The notes below the pieces were generated by a model. The model was given only the letters and a program-made list of their open reading frames with translations, was not told the origin of the DNA and made no database searches. Source: Panagrolaimus kolymaensis (lineage: Eukaryota > Nematoda > Chromadorea > Rhabditida > Panagrolaimidae). From it: 64,000 nucleotides of DNA. The first letter of the stretch is position 1; every line of letters starts with the position of its first letter. The position numbers and the translations under genes were made by a program. The stretch lies in the NCBI GenBank assembly GCA_028622995.1, contig JAJQJQ010000039.1, positions 558,001 through 622,000 on the forward strand, read 5' to 3'. Shown piece by piece: positions 36,119 through 47,773 of this stretch.

Positions 36119-39100
36119 TTACAAATTACCATTATCATAATTTTGAATAAATTCATTGTTTTCTTCAATCAATGAAGCATAACTTCGAGTTCTTTTTTTA
36201 TTTTTATAATAAATTATTCCTCCCGTTGTAATTGTAGCAACAACCATTAAAATAACGAAAAGAATTAAAATGCTTGAACTTGAAAATGATGAGGTGGAAG
36301 AAGATGAAGATGGGATTTGTGGTTTTTGAGGCGGCATTGAGTTATGCAAAAATGGATTGGATGAATCCAATTTGGGTGGAGCCAGAGTTGGAAGTATTAA
36401 TTCTGAACGGTTCATGGTTGCTCCATATTGCTAAAATAATTAAAATGAAGCTAACTAATTTTCTGGATTTTTTTATCAAACCTCTTCAAGCTTTTTATCA
36501 ATCATCGCATCCGTGTTTGTTAACCACAAGTTTAAAGCTCGATCTTCATGCAAAGCATTAACTCCAATTTGTTGTTTGCCACCATTTTTCTTTAACATTT
36601 CGTTTGAAACATTAGTTAAAATTTCTTTAAATGATGCTTTTAAAACAAGTTGTCCATCAATATAATAATATACTGAACTTTCTGTATCATTACTAGTTAA
36701 AGCTGTAACATCTTCAAATGGTGGACGTTGAATTAAATTATCTTCAATTCGATCAAAAGTTCCCGATCGAATACAATAATATATTTCACAACCATCAAGC
36801 ACGGTCATTAAATGTTGACTATAACCATTTTCACATTGTTTAATGGCGGATTGACAAGAAAAAAATCCAGCAAATTTAACTTCAAACATTGAATCAAGTT
36901 CATAATCTCGACTAAGGCATACACCAACATTGAAACTCAAATGGATGGTCTAGAAAATGAAGGTTTTAAAGTTGTGATTTTTATAACTTAAAATTTTTTA
37001 ATCGGAAGTCTAACAAAGAAAAGTTTTTTTCTCGCCAAAGCCTGGCTAAAAATAGTTTTAATTTTCATAAAATTACTTACTTGATAATGTCCTGGACAAC
37101 TCATACCTCCAGTAAATGGATTAGGTAAAGTATTAGTAAATAATCCACCAAACATATATCCTTGATTAAGTGGAATTGAAACCCCTCGCTTAGCTTTACA
37201 CCAATGTGATACAATTCGAGCTTTTTCTTGATGAACTATATCTCGACATTTCGTATTACAACATTTTGCAACGATCCAACAAATATGACATAGACGATGA
37301 CAAACATGTTCAGTCCAATCAGGAAATTGATGAACGATATCAAAAATTTGGATTGGTTCAAAATCGGGTGGACATGTAAATCCTCCGGTATGTCCATTAG
37401 ATTGAACCAAACCTTCGCAACGTTTAGGATTGGACATAACTCCTTCCACTTCAGAAAGGGGAGTGCAAGTTTGAAATAATCCACCAAAGGTATAATTATT
37501 AAATGGTTTCAAACAATTTCCATCATCGGAATTGGCCTAAAAAAGTTTTCATATTTGGAGATTTTTGAAAATAGCTGGTAATAAGCGCGAATTTAAGTTT
37601 TTTGTTTGTTAATAAATTTGTTTTAAACTTTTTAGTCTCTCAAAAATGAAAGCAATAAACTCAATATTTTTGAATTAAAAAAATTATGTAAAAGTTAAAA
37701 ACAAAAAAAAATAGTTGCTTACTTTATAATTAAAATTTGGTGAAGTTTGAGTCATACATCCAGGATGAAGGTTCTTTTTATAATACAATTCTGTAGCATT
37801 TTTTAATAAAAGTCTAATGGTATCCACTCGGGTTGGATTGATTTGTGATAGTTGATGTTCGCTTATGAGATCATACAATGGCATGCCATGAACATTAAGA
37901 GCAACTAAATCATCCACCGTGAATTTGATCTAAAAATGCAACTTTATTTTTTGCTTCTTTTGAGCCATTTTTTTAAGGTTAAAAAATTGATTTACCTGTT
38001 CGGAACCTTTAGCACCAGCAAAAGTTTCAGCCAACAATCGATTAACCGTGGGTCCACCATAAGTTTTAATATGCGAATGCTTGGTGGCCTTTTTTAAAGT
38101 TTCATTAGTTTTTTGATCCATTGAATATTCAATTCCCATAGATCCACCAAAAATATTTTTTAAAAAACTTCCAGACATGGCCATTTTATATTGGGACATA
38201 AATTCATCTTTTAAATTTATAACGCTTGATTCAACATAATCTTCTTCTTCTATTTTTGCTCCCGCTTCAACTTTGGATAAAACATGTGTGCCATAATCGC
38301 GAATTATGGTTTCAGCAATATATCGAGCTCGACGGGTTAAATTTTTTTCTAATGCTGCATCGATTGCAAGCAGGCGGGCTAAAAGTAAAGTTTAGTAGCA
38401 TAAATAATTTTTTGAGGAAAGAAATGTAATTTTTCTAAAACCTTTGTTGGAGACTCGCCTTAACATCCCTATTTAAAATCTTTTTGCAAACTTTAGTTGC
38501 TCCATGTAACACTTTTTACCGAGAAATAAATTTCTTTTAAAATCTTTTTTAATTCGAATTTTTTCGAGTTTAGTATTCATCAATTTTATTTTTTCTAATC
38601 ATTTATCTTTTTTCTTTTAGGTTTATGACTCCATTAAAAAAAATGCTTTTGTTGCAGATTGTTTTTCCTTATCTCTTTTTTTTTTTTTTGAAACTCATCA
38701 AAAAACCAAAACACAGTCATACCTTTCTCGTTTTTTAAAGTGTAAACCAGGGCTGTCCGGGATCCCGGATCCCGTGTCCCGGATCCCGGAATCCCGGCCG
38801 TTTTTTTTGATCCGGGTCCCGGATCCCGGATCCCGGATTGAAAAGAAAATTTTTTTAACTGTAAAATCCCGTGTCCCGGATCCCGGATCCCGGAATCCCG
38901 GCCGTTTTTTCTAATCCGGGTCCCGGATCCCGGATCCCGGATTGGCAAAGACCTAGTCCCGGACAGCCCTGGTGTAAACAAGCAACAACAAGCGATTACT
39001 AACCTTTAAAAGATGGATGCAATTCTGAATCAGGTTGAGCAATCAAAGTATAAGCATGATAATTTAATTTTGTATGAAACATCGATGATTTTTCTGTTAC

Positions 39101-39685
39101 CATTTTTTCTTTAGTTCTTTGATATTTTGAACTAAATGATCCACCAATCTTCCATGAACCATCCAAAGCTCCACCATGGGCTTCCACGTTTATTGAAAAG
39201 GTTGTTTGTTCAAATGCATCTTTAAAATGTTCATAATATTCTGCGGTTCGATCCAAATCGATTTGTTTGATGGGTAAAATTTGTAAATGATTTGGAACTA
39301 AAAAATCTCCATCTGGGGTAGTTCGACATTCAGAAAAACTATTAGCATAAATCATGGAAAGTGGAACATTCATTAAATTATCCCATCCAACTCCAACTAA
39401 ACCATCTAAAGCTGGAACAAGGGTTTTACGTTGTAAAACTTCAAAACTGCATTTTGATTTCGATAAATTATATGAATCATCATTAGTTTTGTTTTCACAT
39501 AAACAAAAATTTATAAAAAATGCGACAAAAGGAATAATCTAAAAAAAGATATGACAAACTTAGTTAAAAAATTTATCAACCAAATTCAAGTTTAAAAATT
39601 TCATGGTCAAAGACTTTTTTAACTTCCTCCAAATTTTTTTTCATAACTCAAAAAATTTACTTACCAATTTAAAAATTAAAAACAT
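36119..39685 (-). CDS. mpeg1: Perforin-2/MPEG1-like pore-forming protein B, full length
   Basis: Exons on the minus strand are 39665-39685, 39004-39538, 37996-38378, 37723-37929, 37081-37536, 36482-36949 and 36119-36430, giving 793 residues. Features in order: signal peptide (about 1-21); a complete MACPF domain with TTPDGDFLVP and Tyr214-Gly-Thr-His217 (the MACPF signature); a Cys-rich membrane-proximal region with the GGLF...NPFTGGMSCP repeat typical of MPEG1; a transmembrane segment (about 744-765); and a short basic cytoplasmic tail. MPEG1 proteins sit in endosomes of phagocytes and damage engulfed bacteria. It lacks an intron that gene A has after the NNYTFGG block. The tail and its DNA are nearly the same as in A although the ectodomains differ. 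Confidence 0.9.
38748..38971. mobile_element. Second hAT-type MITE, 224 bp, in an intron of perforin-like gene B
   Basis: Perfect 15-bp terminal inverted repeats, CAGGGCTGTCCGGGA at 38748 and its complement ending at 38971, lie inside a perfect 8-bp duplication GTGTAAAC (38740-38747 and 38972-38979). The interior is GC-rich and built of CCCGGATC units. A block of about 80 bp, from ATCCCGTGTCCCGG to GATCCCGGATTG, is present twice in direct orientation. It has no coding capacity and belongs to a different family from the element at 6882. Confidence 0.93.
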
Positions 39686-40958
39686 ATTTTCTAAATATCT
39701 TTTCGGTTTATAGCAACAAAAACAACAAAAAAATAAACGAATTAAAATAAAAAAGAAGCATGAAAAGTGATAAGCTTTTTATATGAGTTTTTTTTATTCT
39801 TGATAGTGAAAGCTTAAACATTACACACTAAAAAGCACGATGATGATGATACACTTTTCTTACTTCTTCTTATCAACAACAAAAAAATATATGTATGTAT
39901 TTGTTTTTCATTCCTTTCTTCTTTTTCTTTTTTCTTTGATATGATTCACCACCACTATCATTCAACCAACCACTTTTTGACCGGTGCTATTTTATTTTTA
40001 TCTATCAATAATTTTTTAAATCATGAAAAAAAGCATTTAATAAATCCATCTTTGAAGTGTTAAATTAAAATGGTTTACGTGTTTTGGAAACCTCGGAAAA
40101 TAACATAAAGACAAACCTTGAATATATGATTCCGAGATTTTTGGGTGAAACAAGATTAAAAGAATATTTCCTTCCAGAAATACAATTTGATTAAATAATA
40201 ATTAATTTATTTATTAACCATTTTCCATTTTTTCGACAAATTCCCAACAACATTCGTCTTTACCCGGAGCTCTCCATCCATAAACATTAGAAGCAGACGA
40301 TGACAAGAATATTGAGGAAACGATGAAACTAACAATAGAAAAACATTATTATTAAACTGTAATATTCTCAACTAAAAAAATGTAAAATAAAGTTTAAGGT
40401 CAAAAAATAACTCCATAACATAATCACAAAATTTTTATTATTTTCTTTCATTGTTTTGTATTTCTAACTATAAAACACTTTTTTTGTTTTCCACAATCAC
40501 CATTATTCAAAGTTCAAAAAGTTAACACATCTCCTTTTTCCTCCTCGTTTATATTTTATTTTGGTACTCAACAAAATTGGTTTCGCAAAAAATTATGACA
40601 TTGTTGTTGTTGCATCGTTTCATATTAATTTGCATAAGCGTTTTTCGATTTTGATTTTGTCACTTTTTTTGTTTGTTGCAGTCCTGTTTGATTTTCGTCA
40701 TCAATGAAGTTTTGAAGGTACAAAAAAAGGGGTTGACACATATCAAATTTCATACATCCAACATAAATGGTTTCATATGAGGGAGATTTATTCTATTTTA
40801 CATATTGATATAAGTAGGGCGATGGAATGGTTAAAAAAATTATCAAAAACTAAAACTAAGTTTGTTTTATATTTTCTCTGACTTTCAAAAGTTTCCAATT
40901 CAATTCATTCCTATTTTTTCATTCTTTTTTCATTGCTCTTTTAATTTTTATTTTTTAA
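39686..40958. other. Divergent intergenic region between perforin-like gene B and the transporter
   Basis: About 1.27 kb. One short peptide-coding exon is possible on the minus strand (40214-40328). The remainder shows only A/T-rich and T-tract sequence. Confidence 0.45.
40214..40328 (-). CDS. Possible last exon of a small secreted peptide gene
   Basis: After a TTGTTAG acceptor, an open exon encodes a hydrophobic run (FIVSSIFLSSSAS) and then a short mature-like part, VYGWRAPGKDECCWEF and seven more residues before the stop. This is the shape of a secreted peptide precursor. An upstream ATG near 40452 with MKENNKNFVIMLW would fit as exon 1, but the only GT donor there gives the wrong phase. 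The 5' end is therefore unresolved and the gene unproven. Confidence 0.35.
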
Positions 40959-42617
40959 ATGATGGCTTCTGAAGATAAATCACCCATCATTATTTCGGTT
41001 GTTAGCACTGTAGATGCTGAAATTCAATGTCGTCGAAATCAAACAAATTGCGGGCATAAAACTCGTTTCATTGTATTAGTTCAAGGTGCTTTATTCCTTG
41101 CAATTATTATGGCTTCAGTAGTTTGTTGGAATCCAGCGATGATAGTTTTAATTGATGTTACTACTTCACCAATTTATGATCCAACTAAAAGTCAAACAGC
41201 TGAAGATTTTAATAATCCTAATCTCCCTATAGCTGATCGACGAATAGTATATTCAACCATGGAAAAATCCACTTTATTTGCGGGGATTTTTATTGGAGCT
41301 CTAGCTGGCGTAGTTCCATTAAATATGTTATTATCTAAATTTGGTACACATAAAATTATGATTGGTATTGGAATTGTATCAGTTTTAACTACCGCGTTTA
41401 CTCCTTTAGCTGCAGTTTGGGATTTTAAAGTATTACTTGCAGTTCGAATAATTCAAGGTACAACTTTATCCAATCCTTTCCCAGTTATTGGATCCATTAC
41501 TAATACTTGGTCGTCTCTTAAAGAATCTGGGCTTTTTGTTAGTTTACTCACGGGTTATATTCAACTTTCGGCAATTTTTACTATGCCTGTTTCGGGTGCA
41601 GCAGCTACAACCATTGGTTGGGATTCTGTGTTTTATATTCATGCCATTGTTGGAGCTCTTCTTTGCGCTCTTTGGGGATATAATTTTCGTAATGAACCAT
41701 CTCAACATCCATTTGTTTCGGATAAAGAATGGCGAAAAATTTCTGATGGTCGTGGAATTCGTCCAACTACAAAGGTTTCACCTCCATATAAAAAAATCTT
41801 CACTTATATTCCAATTTGGGCTGTATGGATTGCAACGGCCGCAAATTTTTTAGTTGCTCAATTTGCAATTACTTATATGCCTATGTATTTTGTTTATGTA
41901 TGTAAATTACCTGTAAGTACAGCATCCTTTATTTCTGCTGTACCTCTTATTCTTCAATTTATTTTTAAATGTTTTACTGGAACCATTTCTGATCGATTAT
42001 CAAGCATTTCGGAAGTTACAAAAGTAAGTTTTAAGAAAGCAAAATGTTTATCAACTTACTTACATATGCATTTTTTAGATGCGATTTTTTAATACTCTCG
42101 CATTTTGGGGCTGTGGCTTCCTCCTTATTCTTTGCGGTTTACTTCCTTCATCCAATACTTTTGTTTCTGTTATTCTCATAATTATTCCGATCTCATTACT
42201 TGGGTTTAATGCTGGTGGCTTTACTAAAGGCACCGTCTTAGTTGCAAAGCAACATAGTCCTACTGTAATGGCTGTGATGCAAGTAAGTCCCACACTTTTC
42301 TTTCAAACAAAAAACCATTTATAAACTTCACAAAAATAATTTAGGTTATCTTATGCCTTTCCCTTTTTACTGGCTCTTTTCTTGTTCCTGGATTAACTCC
42401 TAAAGGAACTCATGATCAATATGCAATTGTATTTTATATTTATGCAGCATGTTTAATTATTGCAAATATTATTTTTTGTGTATTTTGTTCGGGTGAAGCT
42501 GCACCATGGACTCAACCAACTAATGTTTCTCAAATTATTTCTAATCTTCCCGCAATTATTCCTTCGCTTAAAATTAGTGATGCTAAAATTTCCGCTGTTG
42601 CTGTATTAGATGTGTAA
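40959..42617 (+). CDS. SLC17-type major facilitator anion transporter
   Basis: Exons 40959-42023, 42079-42282 and 42345-42617 give 513 residues. The first 50 residues are cytoplasmic, then about 12 membrane segments follow. A long first extracellular loop carries potential N-glycosylation sites, and a central cytoplasmic loop contains the HPFVSDKEW element characteristic of sodium/phosphate-cotransporter-like (SLC17) proteins. The second ATG (40962) would do equally well as start. Substrate cannot be inferred; family members carry organic anions, phosphate or glutamate. Confidence 0.85.
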
Positions 42618-42794
42618 ATTTTTTTAACTTGGCTTTCTTTAATTTTGTTTATACCGGTATTTTTTTGTTCACCATCATCATTCTCATTAACATTGGATCC
42701 TAATTTGTGGCATAAAAGTAAAAAACAATAAATGTAAAAAGAAAATTTTATTTAAAGAAAAAATTGCAAAACAACATGAAAACAAACAATCAAA

Positions 42795-43946
42795 TTAAGA
42801 TTTACTAATAACATTATAAAAAGTGTTTTCAAAAACTTTCTTGGTATAATCATTATCAAGGTCATCGAAATCTTTAACATAAACACCATTTTTGCTGCAA
42901 TAAACCAAGAAATCCATACATTTTTGCTGAAGTTTTATAGCATTTGAGATAAGCGAAGAATTTGCGATGCGACATACGTTTGATGTTGAGATATCTTCAA
43001 TCAAGAAAGCTTCAGTTGCATCCTAAAAAAGATTTCGTTAACAAAAGTATTAGCTTTAAAAGGCTTACCTTGAGATTCAATATTTCATATTTGTCAAAAA
43101 ATTGAATAACTTCTGATTTTTCTTTTACAGTCAAACTTGAAATCTTGCGATTATAACACAGTTGGAGAGCAACGTCGACAGTTTCATAAGAAAGATCAGT
43201 GATTTCCATTCGATTTTCGATTGCTTCTATCATACCAGAATTGAACATTGCATCAAAAGCAGGAGATCTAACAGCGAGGAGACATTTATGAGCCTAAAGA
43301 CAAAAATCAAAATAAGAATCAAAAAAGAGAAAATAAACTTACATGAAGGATGTTTCCATCAACAACAATAGTAAAGTCCTTATCACCACGATTCCATAAC
43401 GCCTTTCCAACATCATTATCTTCCCATTGTTTATCAGCAGATTTTATTTCTTCTTGAACGCTCACAGTTCCTTGACATTTAAGAGAAAGTTTTCCATCAA
43501 CGATATACTTTTGTTCAGGATCAAATAGTTCTTCAGTGGTGCAAAGAGTTTCTCCATACATTGATGGTTCTATGTCCTCATAATCTTTTTCTTCACTAAC
43601 AAAGCCAACAGATTCAACGATAAATTTGAAGTTAGAGTTGATTTTCTTTTCGTTTTCAAGTTGCACATTCAAAAAAATTGATACTTTTCCACGAGATTCT
43701 TCATCATCTCCATTGGGATAAATTTCAAGAAAATATTTGACACCTGAAATATTTGAAGCATCGAAGAGTTCTGTTGTCAAAAATTCACCTTCCGAATTTT
43801 TCATATGAACCAATTTTGATTCTTCAATTTCCCATTTGATCGCAAAAGGACATTCAATTCTCTAAAAAGCAATTCGATTAGTTTGGGACAAGTTAAAAAG
43901 AAAAACTTACTAAAGTTGATTGAGGCTTTGAAGTTTTTGAATCCAT
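42795..43946 (-). CDS. MATH-BTB protein outside the array
   Basis: Exons on the minus strand 43911-43946, 43343-43861, 43069-43293 and 42795-43022 give 335 residues. The three intron positions are the same as in the array, but exon 1 encodes 12 different residues (MDSKTSKPQSTL) and the MATH domain is divergent (EPSMYGETLCTTEELF in place of the GWGE region). The BTB starts at AHKCLLAVRSPAF. It is in the opposite orientation, about 20 kb from the array, and shares no recent conversion tract with it. The GGCGC promoter motif is not evident. Confidence 0.9.
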
Positions 43947-44857
43947 TTTAACCACTGATGAATGAATAGCTCTAAAAAAGGTTTGTTAGAATAAATACAC
44001 TTTAAAAACGGGTAAGAAAAAGTTATAAATAAATTTTATTAGAATGTGGAGAATCGAAACATGTGTAATTCAAAAAGAAGGCACAATTTTAGCTTTATAA
44101 CAAAAACTAATGAAACTTCCAAAGAAAAAAACGATATTCGTGTTGAAAAACACATGAAAAACGCGGTTTTTTTGAATGGAGTTTTCTGATGATAGTTCTA
44201 AATAGTTTTTAGAAGTATCTCATATTTATAGCCCAAATGAAGTAACTCATTCAATATTTTTATTAGTACATAGTAGATGGTTTGAATTGTAATCCATTCG
44301 AATCATGTGGCATGAAAACCAAACGAATGAAAGACAATTTGAAGAATGAGGCTCTGCAATTTTTTGCGACTGAATAATGAAACTAACGAATCTTTCAACA
44401 AGCATCATTTCTTTCAATTTTCGATTATTACAAATAATTAAGTTGATGGTTATCAACCAAATAAATTTTTAACTTGTTTATTTATGCGTTAACTAAAAAA
44501 TTTGTTTCAAATAATGCCATTCAAGCAAAAATACCATAATTTCATAATCAACAACCAAATAAATATTACAAAAGTAAACGATTAACTTCCTTTGGTTCTC
44601 ATACTTTCAATGTTCTTGATTTTCACTAGCTATATTACTGAATTATAAATAAAGCTATTGCCTTTATGTGCGTATGTATGTTTGAAAACAACCTAAAATC
44701 ATCGCGAAATCAAAAGAAAAACAGAAGCACAACTAAAATAAATAATGAGGTTCAAAAAAGTGCAAAAAGTTTGTTAAGGTTAATACTTTTTATTTCTTAC
44801 ATACAATATTACAGTTTAATTTTACAAATACATAAAAATTTACATTAATTTAACAGA
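43947..44857. other. Intergenic, about 900 bp
   Basis: Promoter side of the MATH-BTB gene at 42795 and 3' side of the repeat protein at 44858. No gene, repeat or RNA seen. Confidence 0.45.
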
Positions 44858-45822
44858 TTATCTCTTTGGAGCTATTGTGGCGTTAATTTTGTCTTCAATA
44901 TTTTGCGGATTAACGAGTCGAGGCTTCCTTCCTTCAGAATAGTTAATTCGAGGCTCTAAAAAAGAAGGTTTAAAATGTTTACGTCAAAGCAAAAGATAAA
45001 ACTTACGACTAGCAAGCCTTTCTGATCGTCGAACAGGTTGTTTGGTAGCTGGATTAGCACTTTCAGAATCAGATCGTTTGGTAGATTTCGTTTGTCGATG
45101 TTTTTGTGTCGCTTCACTTGATGCATCTGTTGTTTTCTTAAGCGCAGGAGGGAATGGAGTTTTAGACCGTTTCTTTTGACCAGCTTTTATTGGTGCTTCA
45201 CCGATATCGATTGAATCCACTTCTTTATTGCTTCGATGATGTTGCATGGTGACAGGTTCAGCAGTTTTCACTATTGACTTGGCTGATTGACGTTTTCTTG
45301 TTCCTTTGTTTGAAGGTTCTTTCGCATTTTTAGTCGAAGGTTGAATATCCACAGCTTGATCAAGTTCCATAGGTGCTTCACCGATATCCTTTGAATCCAC
45401 TTCTTTCTTGTTTCGAAGACGTTGCTTGGTGACAGTTTCCGCAGGTTTGACTTTTGACTTGGCCGGTTGACGTTTTGGTGTTTCTTTGTTTGAAGCTTCT
45501 TTTGTCGTTTTAGTCGCAAGTGGAATATCCTCAGCTTCATCAAGTTCCATAAGTGCTTCATTTTTTTCTTTTTGATTCAAAGCTTCGTCACTTTCTTCTT
45601 CGCAACTATCTTCACAGCTTTCACCAGGTTCAGGTAAACCATAATAAGCAGCAATTTGATGAGGTTGTAAAGGATACTAAAAAGAATGAAAGTTAAATTT
45701 AGAAAGATGTTACAAAGAAAACTCACTCTTTTGACGCTTGTCAATAATCTTCTTTTAGCTCTTTTCTCAGCCAACAATTTCTCCATGTCGATCACGATTG
45801 GTTTAAAAATAATTGGAGTCAT
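44858..45822 (-). CDS. Unrecognised basic protein with internal tandem repeats
   Basis: Exons on the minus strand 45727-45822, 45007-45676 and 44858-44955 give 287 residues. The first 60 residues are unique and include a helical LAEKRAKRRLL stretch and an acidic cluster. A unit of about 58 residues follows twice and partly a third time, each with EAPMELD-like, KRQSAKS and K(K/E)VDS elements. The C terminus holds SERLASQPR. High Lys, Ser and Thr content and no hydrophobic segment suggest a nuclear or disordered protein. I do not recognise a family. The repeats are also clear at the DNA level. Confidence 0.75.
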
Positions 45823-46321
45823 ATTAAAACAATAGAACCAAGAAATTCACTTCTTTTTCAAAGTTGAAGATGGAAGACGAAAAAAAAGTGAAGACAATCT
45901 TGCTTTTTTCGTTTACAAAAAAATGGACAAAACAGCGAGCGAGCAAACGATGTTGGCAAATTGTTCTTAAAATCGCTTCATTTTAGGTTAGCGAGCAAAT
46001 ATCTTTGCTACAAAAACTTGGAATAACCATTATCTTTTTGCATCTTCCGCTAACCATAATATTATTTTAATGTGTCCATCATTTCCTTTTTTTAAAATTA
46101 TGTAATCAATCCAATGGAAAATTTGATGTGTTCTTTGTTTGTGTTTGTTGTTGGTGGAGTCGATTAAATTTAAGATTTTCGATAATTTTGCAATTATGTT
46201 TTTTTTTGAAGAAGTAATTTATTTATAAACTGTAAAATCAAAGTTTTTTTATAACAAAATTGGAAAATAAAAATTCCATAACACCGAAGAATATGAAAGT
46301 TTTAAGAGATACAATTTTTTT
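45823..46321. other. Intergenic, about 500 bp
   Basis: No gene seen. GCGAGCGAGCAAAC near 45936 and AGCGAGCAAA near 45990 form a short repeat. Confidence 0.4.
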
Positions 46322-47637
<1,316 letters not shown>

Positions 47638-47773
47638 TTCCGTGAATAAAGGTTTTGTGGTTTTGCCCATGTAACAAAAATAAATTACAAACAAAAAAGT
47701 CCCTTTATACAAACAAACAACAACAACAATGAAATCGCAATATCATACAACAATAATTAATAACATATAAAAT

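Noticed and set aside
38634..38981. 115-codon Arg/Asp/Gly/Pro-rich open frame
   Set aside because: It is a translation of the CCCGGATC repeat units in the second MITE.
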